Origin: Prevotella fusca JCM 17724
GTDB lineage: Bacteria; Bacteroidota; Bacteroidia; Bacteroidales; Bacteroidaceae
Length of the DNA stretch: 64,000 nucleotides
NCBI RefSeq assembly: GCF_001262015.1
Contig: NZ_CP012074.1
Coordinates: 1-64,000, forward strand
Direction of reading: 5' to 3'
Made by a program: the position numbers and the translations under genes. The notes beneath the pieces are model-generated. The model was given only the letters and a program-made list of their open reading frames with translations, had not been told where the DNA came from and ran no database searches. Of the stretch, positions 1-8,108 are shown in pieces. The number at the start of each line of letters is the position of its first letter. The stretch's first letter is position 1.

Positions 1-308
1 TGGTTGCGGGGGTCCTGAAAGAAGCCGTCATCAACTATTCCCAACGAAACAGCCCATTCTTTATACGGAACGTAGGAATAGATGTAACGTGCGCCAACAA
101 CGTGAAGGATCGTGAAGCATACGATGCCTGCAAATGCCGACATAGGTAACCTTTGTCTGAATATGTCAATGCTCAACGGCACCAGCAGCAGTATAGTTCC
201 AATGTGCTGAAGTATCTGCTCATGTGGATATATATGATTGATACATGTAATTATCGAAATAATCACAACCAGCAGAACAAGCGTAAGTTTTGTTTTGTCT
301 ATTTTCAT
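1..308 (-). CDS. DUF2238 (YjdF-like) membrane protein, N-terminal part
   Basis: This is the first 102 codons of a reverse-strand gene that runs off the left window edge. It begins at the ATG at 308 with a short basic start (MKIDKTK), then a hydrophobic helix (about residues 8-23) and a second one (about 39-50). Further on comes a motif close to LHVVGARYIYSYVPY, which is characteristic of the DUF2238/YjdF integral membrane family. The function of that family is unknown. The start is chosen because no earlier in-frame ATG is visible. Only the N-terminal half or so of the usual length of about 200 residues is present, so catalytic or transport features cannot be judged. Confidence 0.7.
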   Translation of the reverse strand, partial: MKIDKTKLTLVLLVVIISIITCINHIYPHEQILQHIGTILLLVPLSIDIFRQRLPMSAFAGIVCFTILHVVGARYIYSYVPYKEWAVSLGIVDDGFFQDPRN

Positions 309-475
309 GTCGTCTTGGTGTATATGATAAAAAAGGGAACTGGAAGTTAACTCTTTTATAATTGATAAAATCTGTTCTTGAAATATTTTGTTTTTACGAT
401 ATATTGATATTGAATCATTATATGCAACTGTCCAAAGGGCTGTTGTCTTGGGAATTGCAATGTCGTAAGATTTAT

Positions 476-3400
476 TTATCTTAGTGTTGATATTGACTTC
501 GCTATTTTGGGATGATAACCACCTTTTTCCTTGATGTAATCGATGAGTTCTGCGAAGAGGTTATTGTGTCTTAATGTTGGCTCGTTACCAGTGAGAATCA
601 GCTGCTTGCGGGCTCTTGTGAGAGCAACATTCAGCTTGCGGTCGATGGGTTGATCGTCTTCGTGGAACGTGTTGGCGGTGAGAAAGTCGAGCTGATAGCG
701 GCTCTGAATGGTGAAAGAGTAGAGAATGATGTCACGTTGGCTTCCCTGATAGCGTTCGACAGTGTCGATACTGATTTCTTCCAGTTCGGGAATGCCGAGC
801 TTCTCAATCTCCTTTCGTATCATTGCAATCTGATTGCGATAGGGGACAATGACACCGACAGACTTCTGAGGCTCAAAGTCATTGCCGAGTTGACGATGCA
901 GACGTCTGAGCAGGTCGGCGATGATGCGTGCCTCTTCCGTGTTAACCTTCTCTGAAATGTTCAGTTGTCGGCACGGCTTTGAAGGGATGAAAATCATACG
1001 ATTTGCCTTCAGGACATCATCCGTTTCGTCTTCGCTTGCTTCGTTGTAAGGCAAGGTTTTCTCCAGTTGATGTGCTAATGGAACACATTCTAGTTGTTCC
1101 TTTGCATAGAACTTTCTATTTGCAAAGTCGGCAATATCGGGATGCATTCGTCCTTGTTTGTGCAATGTGCCGATAAAGTCCGTGCGTCCTGCAGCACGCT
1201 CTGTGAGGATAAGGCGTTCAAAGAGAGAGTTGGCGCAGGAGTTAAGATGGATAGCTTTCAGCGTTTCGTCTTCAACAATCACTTCCGTATCACTCTGCTG
1301 CACAACAGTTGGCAGCTGTTTATGGTCGCCAATCAGTATAAACTTTCGGACAGCCTCACCCCCCGCCCTTTCCTTCAGAGAGGGAGCTGCAAGATTGGTG
1401 ATGTTTTGCGAAATGTTTGCATACGAATTATTTACCGTTTTATAGCTCCCCTGCTGTGAGCCCGTATGGGATTCGTTAGCTGCAGCTCCCTCTCTGAAGG
1501 AGAGGGCGGGGGGTGAGGCTATAATACTTTTCAGCACCCATTCTGTCTGGTTCATTACCTCTTTGTTGGTAAATCGCAGTACATAAAATCCTTGTTCATT
1601 AAGATACTCTGTGCGGATAGAATCTTTTTCTTGCTGTTCTTTGCTATCATGATACTCACCATCGACTTCAATGATAAGACTAATTTCCAAGCAAATAAAA
1701 TCAGCAATATAGTCCCCTATGGCATGTTGCCTCCTGAACTTCAATCCAAGTTGTCGGTTTCTTATACATTGCCAAAGTAATTCCTCAGCATCAGTTGGGT
1801 TCTTACGATTATTGACAGCATTGTTTTTAAGAATTTGATAGATATCAGGCTGGGCTGTACGGAGTGGGGAAACCTCACCCCTCGCCCTCTCCTTCAGAGA
1901 GGGAACTGCAAGATTGGTAATGTTTTGCGAAATGTTTGCATACGAATTATTTACCGTTTTATAGTTCCCCTGCTGTGAGCCCGTATGGGATTCGTTAGCT
2001 GCAGCTCCCTCTCTGAAGGAGAGGGCGGGGGGTGAGGCTGTCAGTAAACCAATGATATTCGGCTCCAATATTTGACTCGCTTCATCAATGATGGCAAGGT
2101 CAAAATGCTTGATATTGAAGAGGGCGGAACGGGAGTTCATTGTTGAGGTGGTGGCAACTACAATCCGTGCATTCTCTAAGGTTGACTTGATGATGTTAAG
2201 TGTTGGACTTTCATCAATGACCTCCTGCAACAGATGGTCGCTGTATTTCGGGTCACAGCTGAACTCATTACCAATACGGATATAGTCAAGAGCATTCTCC
2301 GTTAGCATGTTACAAATCTCATCCACAGCACGATTTGTATAAGCAAGGAGAAGGATGGATGGATGGGTGTTAGGTGTTAGGTGTTGGGTGTTGATGGCTT
2401 CTGAAAGCTCGTTGTCCTTAGATACTTCCGCTGAATAAGCTGATGATGATTGTGAATAGATGCTTTCTTCCAACTGCTCACGCACAAGGAACTGCAGAGC
2501 CTGCGAGGTTTTTCCTGTGCCTGGAGGACCGATAAGGAGGAAATAATCCTGTGCCTGCTTTGCTTTCAGGATGATTTCGTCATAATCGGGATGGTAGCTG
2601 CGTGATAAGGTAAGGGACTTATCAATACGTGGTGCACGCTGTCCCAAGAGCAGTTGACGGCGTTCTTCGTTCGAAGTGATGAAGGTGTAGAGGCTTCGGA
2701 TGGCTGAAGTGCCACCGATGTCACTACCAGCGTGCTCAATGGCAAAACACTCTCCGCTGATAAGGTCAGGATTCTGCTGTCCGTCATTGAGGTGTACGAT
2801 GAGGCTGTCACCATGTATCTCCTGTAAAGAACCTTTGAAAAGAATACTTTGCCGCACGTCGGGTGCCTCGTTCTTCTTGTACGCATAGAGATAAATCATA
2901 TCTCCTCTGCGGAAGTTCGGGAGGAAATCTTCTCCCTGCTGGGGTACGGATAGTGTTATTGTATCATAGCCATTGAATGAGCTGCTGCGCTCTTTCCCGG
3001 TGATAGTCAGTCCGGTATAGATGTTTCCTGTCTCCTTCTTCTCTGCTAAAGGCATATTCCAAAGGTCGGCATTGCAGTTTCCCACACCTTCCTGTGCCCC
3101 CACTTTTCCCACAAGCTGTTCCTTGATTACAAAGTTCATCATACGTGTGAAATAAGCACGTTCAAGGTCGTTGAGCTGGTGAAGCGGTGCAAGCGTCTCT
3201 GTTAGCTGTGGCAAGAGGTATCTGTTGTAGAAGTTGTCGTTTTGTTTCTCGGTGTTCAGTGTCTGCGGTGTGAGTAATGGCAACATCCTTTCAAAACCAT
3301 TCTCTGCCATCCAGAACTCCGTTGCCACGGCTTGATTACGGAAGCGGATAGCCTCACGTATCAGTGTCTGCAGCGGCTCCACTTCGAGCAATCCGTCGGG

Positions 3401-4606
3401 TAGGGGATATTTAGAGTACAACAGTTGGATATGTGCATTCTTCGGACTAAGCTGAAAATTATATTGCAGGATACCATAGTAGAGCAACAGCTGCACATAG
3501 TGTTTCTCAACGTGGAGTGACCCATGCGGATTTTTATATTTGCGTTCAATAAAGATATTCTTGCCTGACTTCTGCTCAACAAGCAGTTTTAAGTCGGTTG
3601 TCATCAAGTCTACACGACCCTGTATGCCCAATCGCTCACACACGAAAGACGGCTCGAGGATAGCTTTCTCACGGTCGAAGCTCTGGAAGATTTCGTCCAC
3701 AATATCCTTGATGTTCTCCACCTGCTGTTCTGCCTCCTGCTTGAAGGAAGCTGCATCGAAGTCAGGACAGGTGGCAAAGTCCAATGCCTTCTCTCTGAAA
3801 TTAGAGCGGAAGGTGTCTTTGATGTCGTATGGGGCTGGGTGGTTGATGATGTCGTCGAGGGCTGAACCGGCAAAGTTACCTAAAACAATATGCTTGTTAG
3901 TAGGACGAGGGGTAAGCCTGTTGACGGTAAAAAGCAACGGATGGTGTCCGTAACTTTCAAAACAGTTGGCGATGGTAGAGATGTCTATCAGATAGTCTGG
4001 CTCTACAACGATAAGACGTGGTACAACCTTCTTTCGTGTAACAGTACAGTCAAGGAGGTTCAGCTGCATCCCTTCGCGCAGTAACGGGCGCAGATAGCTG
4101 AAGTCAACATACTCCGGTGTGTCCATATAGTCAACCGTCAGGAGTTCTTCGCTGCTGTCCTGATTGGTCACTGCTACTTGAATCGTATGCTCATCCCACT
4201 TCCTAACGAAACACCGGATATAACGATAATTCGTAATCTGAATATTCTCCGTGATGCGTCCGTGCGCTGGAATCCTGCCAACGAGGAACGAGGGAATAGT
4301 CTCCTGCACGACAGCAGAGACGAAGATAGCCAGTGCACGACAGTCATACGCCACGTCTTCAGGGAGGATCGGGGCGTAGGAGTTACTGTGACGACGCATT
4401 TTCTGGATTGCCACAATGTCCTGTGGGGCAATGTTATGCTGTCTGCAAAGCGACTCTACCTGTGAAGAAAGGTTGCCGAACCCATGTCGGGTATTTTTCA
4501 ATCCTTCATGACAGGCAATGACGAGCGTCTCGTGCATGATGAGTGCCTGTACTTCAGATGGTGCCGAAAGAATATCGGCAATGCGTGTGAAAAGTTCGTG
4601 TGCCAT
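476..4606 (-). CDS. Dna2-like PD-(D/E)XK nuclease / superfamily 1 helicase with an in-frame DUF559 insertion
   Basis: A 1376-residue protein expected to unwind and cut DNA in the cytoplasm. Around residues 290-400 there is a Cas4/Dna2-type nuclease region with GRVD (about 331) and EQKSGK (about 346). The SF1 helicase core follows: Walker A GPPGTGKT (about 693), AYTNRAVDE, Walker B DEAS (about 841), GDHKQLP (about 1093), a motif near YQGSQRD, and VALTRARKQL (about 1328). Between DEAS and GDHKQLP sit about 229 extra residues (857-1085): two near-identical peptides of about 56 residues flanking a complete DUF559 Vsr-like nuclease domain, with key stretch FRRQHAIGDYIADF then EVDGEYH. The reading frame is intact across it. 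A second unusual linker (about residues 705-755, including TQHLTPNTHP) is encoded by the CACCCATCA-type repeat. Homologues normally lack both, so activity is uncertain. Confidence 0.85.
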   Translation of the reverse strand: MAHELFTRIADILSAPSEVQALIMHETLVIACHEGLKNTRHGFGNLSSQVESLCRQHNIAPQDIVAIQKMRRHSNSYAPILPEDVAYDCRALAIFVSAVVQETIPSFLVGRIPAHGRITENIQITNYRYIRCFVRKWDEHTIQVAVTNQDSSEELLTVDYMDTPEYVDFSYLRPLLREGMQLNLLDCTVTRKKVVPRLIVVEPDYLIDISTIANCFESYGHHPLLFTVNRLTPRPTNKHIVLGNFAGSALDDIINHPAPYDIKDTFRSNFREKALDFATCPDFDAASFKQEAEQQVENIKDIVDEIFQSFDREKAILEPSFVCERLGIQGRVDLMTTDLKLLVEQKSGKNIFIERKYKNPHGSLHVEKHYVQLLLYYGILQYNFQLSPKNAHIQLLYSKYPLPDGLLEVEPLQTLIREAIRFRNQAVATEFWMAENGFERMLPLLTPQTLNTEKQNDNFYNRYLLPQLTETLAPLHQLNDLERAYFTRMMNFVIKEQLVGKVGAQEGVGNCNADLWNMPLAEKKETGNIYTGLTITGKERSSSFNGYDTITLSVPQQGEDFLPNFRRGDMIYLYAYKKNEAPDVRQSILFKGSLQEIHGDSLIVHLNDGQQNPDLISGECFAIEHAGSDIGGTSAIRSLYTFITSNEERRQLLLGQRAPRIDKSLTLSRSYHPDYDEIILKAKQAQDYFLLIGPPGTGKTSQALQFLVREQLEESIYSQSSSAYSAEVSKDNELSEAINTQHLTPNTHPSILLLAYTNRAVDEICNMLTENALDYIRIGNEFSCDPKYSDHLLQEVIDESPTLNIIKSTLENARIVVATTSTMNSRSALFNIKHFDLAIIDEASQILEPNIIGLLTASPPALSFREGAAANESHTGSQQGNYKTVNNSYANISQNITNLAVPSLKERARGEVSPLRTAQPDIYQILKNNAVNNRKNPTDAEELLWQCIRNRQLGLKFRRQHAIGDYIADFICLEISLIIEVDGEYHDSKEQQEKDSIRTEYLNEQGFYVLRFTNKEVMNQTEWVLKSIIASPPALSFREGAAANESHTGSQQGSYKTVNNSYANISQNITNLAAPSLKERAGGEAVRKFILIGDHKQLPTVVQQSDTEVIVEDETLKAIHLNSCANSLFERLILTERAAGRTDFIGTLHKQGRMHPDIADFANRKFYAKEQLECVPLAHQLEKTLPYNEASEDETDDVLKANRMIFIPSKPCRQLNISEKVNTEEARIIADLLRRLHRQLGNDFEPQKSVGVIVPYRNQIAMIRKEIEKLGIPELEEISIDTVERYQGSQRDIILYSFTIQSRYQLDFLTANTFHEDDQPIDRKLNVALTRARKQLILTGNEPTLRHNNLFAELIDYIKEKGGYHPKIAKSISTLR
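1352..1520. repeat. 169-bp MITE-like repeat, copy 1
   Basis: Downstream copy, in gene direction, of the direct repeat that brackets the DUF559 domain. Its termini are inverted repeats of about 33 bp, GC-rich at the ends and AT-rich inside. It has no stop codon in the host frame. Confidence 0.85.
1871..2039. repeat. 169-bp MITE-like repeat, copy 2
   Basis: Upstream copy, in gene direction. It differs from copy 1 at a handful of bases (for example CTCGCC for CCCGCC near its left end) and encodes almost the same peptide, again without a stop. Confidence 0.85.
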
Positions 4607-4758
4607 AGAAAAATGTCTCCCCTGTCACCCCCGAAGAGGAGGAATTACATTCGTGCAGTGTGTGGGGACTGATTCATTGCTGTATGTTTTGAGTGGAAAT
4701 AGTTGTTTTTAAATTAGTTTGTTACAGGTGATATATACCACAGAAAGACCTTTGGTGC

Positions 4759-4848
4759 GAATTATTTTCATGAAGAGAAGAATTTATTTACATGAAAATA
4801 AATATTTTTCTTCGTGAAAATAAATATTTTTTTTCATGAAAATAATTC
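4759..4848. repeat. AT-rich ~90-bp palindromic dispersed repeat, copy 1
   Basis: It opens with GAATTATTTTCATGAA and closes with the complement TTCATGAAAATAATTC. Between them are alternating CATGAAAATAAATATTT units. It fills most of the gap between the divergently oriented promoter side of the helicase gene and the end of the esterase gene. Five further copies occur in this window. Confidence 0.8.
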
Positions 4849-4872
4849 GACGATGATGGTCGTTTCGCTCTT

Positions 4873-5868
4873 TTACTGTCCTCCCAAGCGTTCAAAGAAG
4901 GTGATGATTTCCTCCCAAGTCTTGAACTCTTCACTACCGAAAAGTAGGCTTGTTCCGAGGAAGTCATCGTGTTCTGTGCTACTGATGAAGTAATCGCCAT
5001 AGAGAAGTTGGGGCTGGTTGGTGAAGATAGTATGGTTCCACGCTGGTGCGCTGAAGGCATCTTCAATCCACGCCTGCTGCTCGGTGAGAGCTGACGGATT
5101 GTTCGTAGGTGCAGGACATACGAAGAAGACGTTGTAGTTATCGAGTAAGAACTCGTAAGCCTTATGCAGGCTCGATTTCGGTTTGCAGTATCCATCTGCG
5201 AGCGTGTTCTGGTCAATGAGTACCGTACGGCGTTCGCGTCCTTCCTGTCGGTCGTCAATCCATCGGATGACTGGCATGAGATAATGGAAAACCGCTTTCT
5301 CAATGAGGCGGTGTTCACCGTGGAAACGGATGGCCTGAGGGTAGTGTTCGTTGAAAAGGTCGAAGGTGTGGACTACAGGGTCAGCATCACCGAAGAGTCC
5401 GAAGACACGTTGCTGTTCTTCCTCCGTCACCAGTGAGAAGCATTGTTCGGTGATTTCCTTATACTCCTTCACCAATGCCTTGGTCACGATAACCTCCTGT
5501 ATGCCGTCCTGTCTCTCGTTCTGGAACACCTGTTTGCCCATCATGTTGCTCTCGCTGATGGTTGTTCCCATCTGAAAGGCTGGATTAACGCAGATACGGT
5601 CGACACCATAAAGCATCTCGGTGTACATTCCTCCCATTGAAGTACCAATGATAAGGTCGGGCTTTTCAGTGTCAACGAGGTTGCGCAATAGCTCCATCGC
5701 CTCCTCAGGATGTATGGGGAGGTCAGGCGCAATGACAGTTGCTTCGGGCATATAATCCCTCAGTATCTGTACCGTATGACTTGAACCGGCTGACATAAAG
5801 CCATGAACATAGATAATCTTCTTTCCTACCATAAGGTCTGGAAAGGTTTTCTTATATTGATTTTCCAT
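4873..5868 (-). CDS. YqiA/YcfP-type alpha/beta hydrolase fused to a degenerate 5'-nucleotidase (NT5C-like) domain
   Basis: 331 residues. The first 190 or so look like the UPF0227/YqiA esterase family: an IYVHGFMSAGSS oxyanion region (about 19-30) and the nucleophile elbow GTSMGGMY (serine at about residue 77). From about residue 215 the sequence follows the deoxyribonucleotidase NT5C pattern, with NNPSA, a Trp-rich stretch, LLYGDYFI, and FGSEEFKTWEEII near the end. The HAD catalytic DxDGVLAD motif, however, reads IDQNTLAD, so both metal-binding aspartates are lost or displaced by one residue. The C-terminal domain is therefore probably not a phosphatase and may bind a ligand or the esterase half. 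The substrate is unknown. The start at 5868 is the first ATG; MVGKK at 5832 is an alternative. Confidence 0.7.
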   Translation of the reverse strand: MENQYKKTFPDLMVGKKIIYVHGFMSAGSSHTVQILRDYMPEATVIAPDLPIHPEEAMELLRNLVDTEKPDLIIGTSMGGMYTEMLYGVDRICVNPAFQMGTTISESNMMGKQVFQNERQDGIQEVIVTKALVKEYKEITEQCFSLVTEEEQQRVFGLFGDADPVVHTFDLFNEHYPQAIRFHGEHRLIEKAVFHYLMPVIRWIDDRQEGRERRTVLIDQNTLADGYCKPKSSLHKAYEFLLDNYNVFFVCPAPTNNPSALTEQQAWIEDAFSAPAWNHTIFTNQPQLLYGDYFISSTEHDDFLGTSLLFGSEEFKTWEEIITFFERLGGQ

Positions 5869-6054
5869 TGTTGCTATTTAGGAGTTAGAGGAGTTGAAGG
5901 AGTGAAATGGAGTTAAGACAAATGTTTTGTGGAGTGCCTTTATGTTGATTTTTCATTTAAAAGCGACTCCAAATCTTCCCAAAGGGAACTTCTCCAAGCC
6001 GCCTACCTGAAGGAGAGAATGTTTGAGCTCATAGTGGGATGATCGTAATCTTCC

Positions 6055-6096
6055 TTTTTGTCTCCCCTCCCTTTGGAGGGGTCGGGGTAGGCTTTC
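6055..6096. repeat. GC-rich palindrome (MITE-end-like) beyond dgt
   Basis: CTCCCTTTGGAGGGGTCGGGG and the nearby CTGAAGGAGAG (about 6010) resemble the ends of the MITE-like repeats elsewhere in the window. The hairpin lies just past the dgt stop and could also act as its terminator. Confidence 0.4.
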
Positions 6097-7434
6097 TTAT
6101 ATCAGCGGCAAGCTGATACCATTTATCTTCTGATAGATGTCGAGCGCATAGATGTCTGTCATTCCACTGATATAGTCGAGGACAGCCATGACACGTGTTT
6201 CAAGGCAAGGACTCTGAATATCGTACTGACTTGAGAAGCGTCGGATGAGCTGCTGGCTGTGGAAGTGCTCGGGTTCAACGGCTGCACCGATGAGTGCTTC
6301 CATGAGTGTTTCCATAATCTTGTAGCCCGACAGTTCAACGTCAAGGACAGCTTTGCTGCGGTAAATCTTATCTTTGGAAACTTCCGTACAGTGTTGGTAA
6401 GCCTGTCGTGGTTGCTCGGAAATATGCTTGATGAGCGATTCTTCAAAGGTTCCGTTGAGAATCTCCTCCTCGTGTTCAACAAAGACATTGACACATTCTG
6501 CCTCCAACAGTCCCACGGCACAGGCACGGAAGTAAACCACCTGTTCGTTCCTGTCGGTCACCCCCTCATCCTCTATCCGCTTTCGGATGCTCTTCCTTGT
6601 CGCTTCATCGAAGAAGCCAAGGAGTAAGTCGGAGGTCTCTTCAAATGAGAGGAGCTTCAGTTTGTGTGAGTCTTCGATATCCATAATTTCATAACAGATA
6701 TCGTCTGCAGCCTCCATAAGGTAGGTTAGCGGATGGCGGACATAGCATATACCAGCCTCAGAGCTATCTTTTTGTATGATGCCTAATTCGTTAGCAATTT
6801 TCTGATAAGTCTCTTCCTCTGTAGCAAAGAAGCCGAACTTGCCGTGTTTGCTTGCATAGGTAGAACTGAAGGGATATTTTACGATACTCGCAAGTGTGCT
6901 GTAAGTCATCACAAAACCACCTTCCCTTCGACCTAAGAAACGATGAGTTAACAGGCGGAAGGCGTTTGCGTTGCCCTCAAAATGAGTGATGTCTTCCCAG
7001 AAGTGGCGGCTGACCTTCTCCTTGAGGTTGGCTCCCGGTCCCTCTGTAAAGAAGGCTTGAATAGCTTTTTCACCACTATGACCGAACGGCGGGTTACCCA
7101 TGTCGTGCGCATAACAGGCAGTCTGTACGATGGTTCCAATCTCTTCAAAGAGCGTACCTCGTAGTTCCGGGTGTGTTTCTGTAAGTTTTCTTGCCACGTC
7201 ATCGCCCAATGACTTACCCAAGGAGGCTACCTCCAGCGAGTGAGTAAGGCGGTTATGCACGAAGACACTGCCCGGAAGGGGGAACACCTGAGTCTTGTTC
7301 TGCAGTCGTCGGAACGGTGCGGAATAAATCAGTCGGTCGCTGTCACGCTTGAATTCAGAGCGGTCGTCGTGTCGAAGGGCGTGACGTTCTTCTTGTCCGA
7401 GACGCTTGTTGGATATGAGTTGTTGCCAGTTCAT
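6097..7434 (-). CDS. dgt: dGTP triphosphohydrolase-like HD protein
   Basis: 445 residues, the usual length for bacterial Dgt-like proteins. These enzymes hydrolyse dNTPs (classically dGTP) to the nucleoside and triphosphate and help set dNTP pools. The N-terminal block RSEFKRDSDRLIYSAPFRRLQ is followed by the HD metal site: RLTHSLEVASLGKSLG (about 62) with YAHDMGNPPFGHSGE (about 115-130). It is transcribed away from dut, another dNTP-pool enzyme, and a promoter box for this strand lies at 7521-7528. The start at 7434 fits the conserved N-terminus. Confidence 0.9.
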   Translation of the reverse strand: MNWQQLISNKRLGQEERHALRHDDRSEFKRDSDRLIYSAPFRRLQNKTQVFPLPGSVFVHNRLTHSLEVASLGKSLGDDVARKLTETHPELRGTLFEEIGTIVQTACYAHDMGNPPFGHSGEKAIQAFFTEGPGANLKEKVSRHFWEDITHFEGNANAFRLLTHRFLGRREGGFVMTYSTLASIVKYPFSSTYASKHGKFGFFATEEETYQKIANELGIIQKDSSEAGICYVRHPLTYLMEAADDICYEIMDIEDSHKLKLLSFEETSDLLLGFFDEATRKSIRKRIEDEGVTDRNEQVVYFRACAVGLLEAECVNVFVEHEEEILNGTFEESLIKHISEQPRQAYQHCTEVSKDKIYRSKAVLDVELSGYKIMETLMEALIGAAVEPEHFHSQQLIRRFSSQYDIQSPCLETRVMAVLDYISGMTDIYALDIYQKINGISLPLI

Positions 7435-7520
7435 TGGTGTTGGGTGTTGGGTGTTGGGTGATGAATGTTGGGTGATGATGAAATCTGTTGATGATTAGTT
7501 GGGGGCTTCAAAGCTACACA

Positions 7521-7528
7521 CAAAAGTA
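7521..7528 (-). promoter_or_regulatory. Promoter -7 box for dgt
   Basis: On the reverse strand this reads TACTTTTG, matching the Bacteroidetes TAnnTTTG box, about 87 nt upstream of the dgt start. The leader between box and start contains a GGTGTTGGGTGTT tandem tract (about 7436-7480). Confidence 0.5.
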
Positions 7529-7591
7529 ATTAAAATTGGCTAAAAACAAGTTTTTTACTTGATAAAATGTATGAATGTGGCTTTAATTGCT

Positions 7592-7599
7592 TAATTTTG
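7592..7599 (+). promoter_or_regulatory. Promoter -7 box for the dut operon
   Basis: TAATTTTG lies only 11 nt before the first ATG of dut. Transcription should start within a few nt of the start codon, giving a leaderless or nearly leaderless mRNA. This also shows that the alternative TTG start at 7587 cannot be real. Confidence 0.55.
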
Positions 7600-7610
7600 T
7601 ACCTTATTAT

Positions 7611-8054
7611 ATGGCAATGACACAGATAAAAGTAATCAATAAAGGGCATCAGGAGCTTCCTGTTTATGCCACTTCACAGAGTGCGGGGATGGATCTCCGC
7701 GCTAATATCGACACACCTATTGTACTGCAACCAATGGAACGGAGACTTGTTCCTACAGGACTTTATATAGCTCTCCCAGTAGGTTTTGAGGCACAGGTGC
7801 GCCCCCGTAGCGGTCTTGCTCTGAAGCACGGGCTGACCGTTCTTAACTCTCCCGGTACGATTGATGCCGATTATCGTGGTGAAATCATGGTGCTACTCAT
7901 TAATTTCTCCAATGAACCATTCCCCATCAACGACGGTGAACGTATTGCACAGATGGTCATTGCACGTCATGAACAGGCTGAGTTCGTTGAGGTAGAAACA
8001 CTTGATGAGACCGAACGCGGTGAAGGTGGATACGGTCATACGGGCGTGAAGTGA
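7611..8054 (+). CDS. dut: dUTP diphosphatase
   Basis: About 147 residues. Dut hydrolyses dUTP to dUMP, keeping uracil out of DNA and feeding dTMP synthesis. The five trimeric dUTPase motifs are readable: [42 protein letters not shown] and the glycine-rich C-terminal [10 protein letters not shown]. The ATG at 7611 is preferred; MTQIK at 7617 is equally possible. It heads a row of four same-strand genes (dut, TPR protein, DUF4292 lipoprotein, EnvC-like protein), an arrangement familiar from other Bacteroidales. Confidence 0.95.
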   Translation: MAMTQIKVINKGHQELPVYATSQSAGMDLRANIDTPIVLQPMERRLVPTGLYIALPVGFEAQVRPRSGLALKHGLTVLNSPGTIDADYRGEIMVLLINFSNEPFPINDGERIAQMVIARHEQAEFVEVETLDETERGEGGYGHTGVK

Positions 8055-8108
8055 AGATAAAGAAAGGATTTGTAAATGTTCGATAACGTTATATTGAAAG
8101 GCACAAAG

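Larger units (their letters stand above)
1352..2039. mobile_element. Composite repeat element carrying a DUF559 nuclease domain
   Basis: Two direct copies of a 169-bp sequence (1352-1520 and 1871-2039, only a few differences) flank 350 bp encoding a DUF559 domain. Each copy ends in long imperfect inverted repeats of the AGCCTCACC...GGTGAGGCT type, with a CTCTCTGAAGGAGAG palindrome just inside. The whole 688-bp block sits inside the helicase gene and is read through in frame on the reverse strand. The layout is that of a small composite transposable element or of two MITE-like units that captured a domain. No transposase is present. Target duplication cannot be fixed, although GCC/GCT at the junctions is compatible with a 3-bp one. 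Confidence 0.8.

Noticed and set aside
153-350. 65-codon forward frame at the left edge
   Set aside because: Antisense to the DUF2238 membrane gene and without protein-like features.
857-2040. Intein in the helicase
   Set aside because: The insertion lacks intein splice motifs (N-terminal Cys/Ser, HN at the end) and is bounded by DNA repeats instead.
4178-4712. Overlapping forward frames near the helicase 5' end
   Set aside because: Antisense to the helicase N-terminus; no domains, and the downstream part runs into a repeat.
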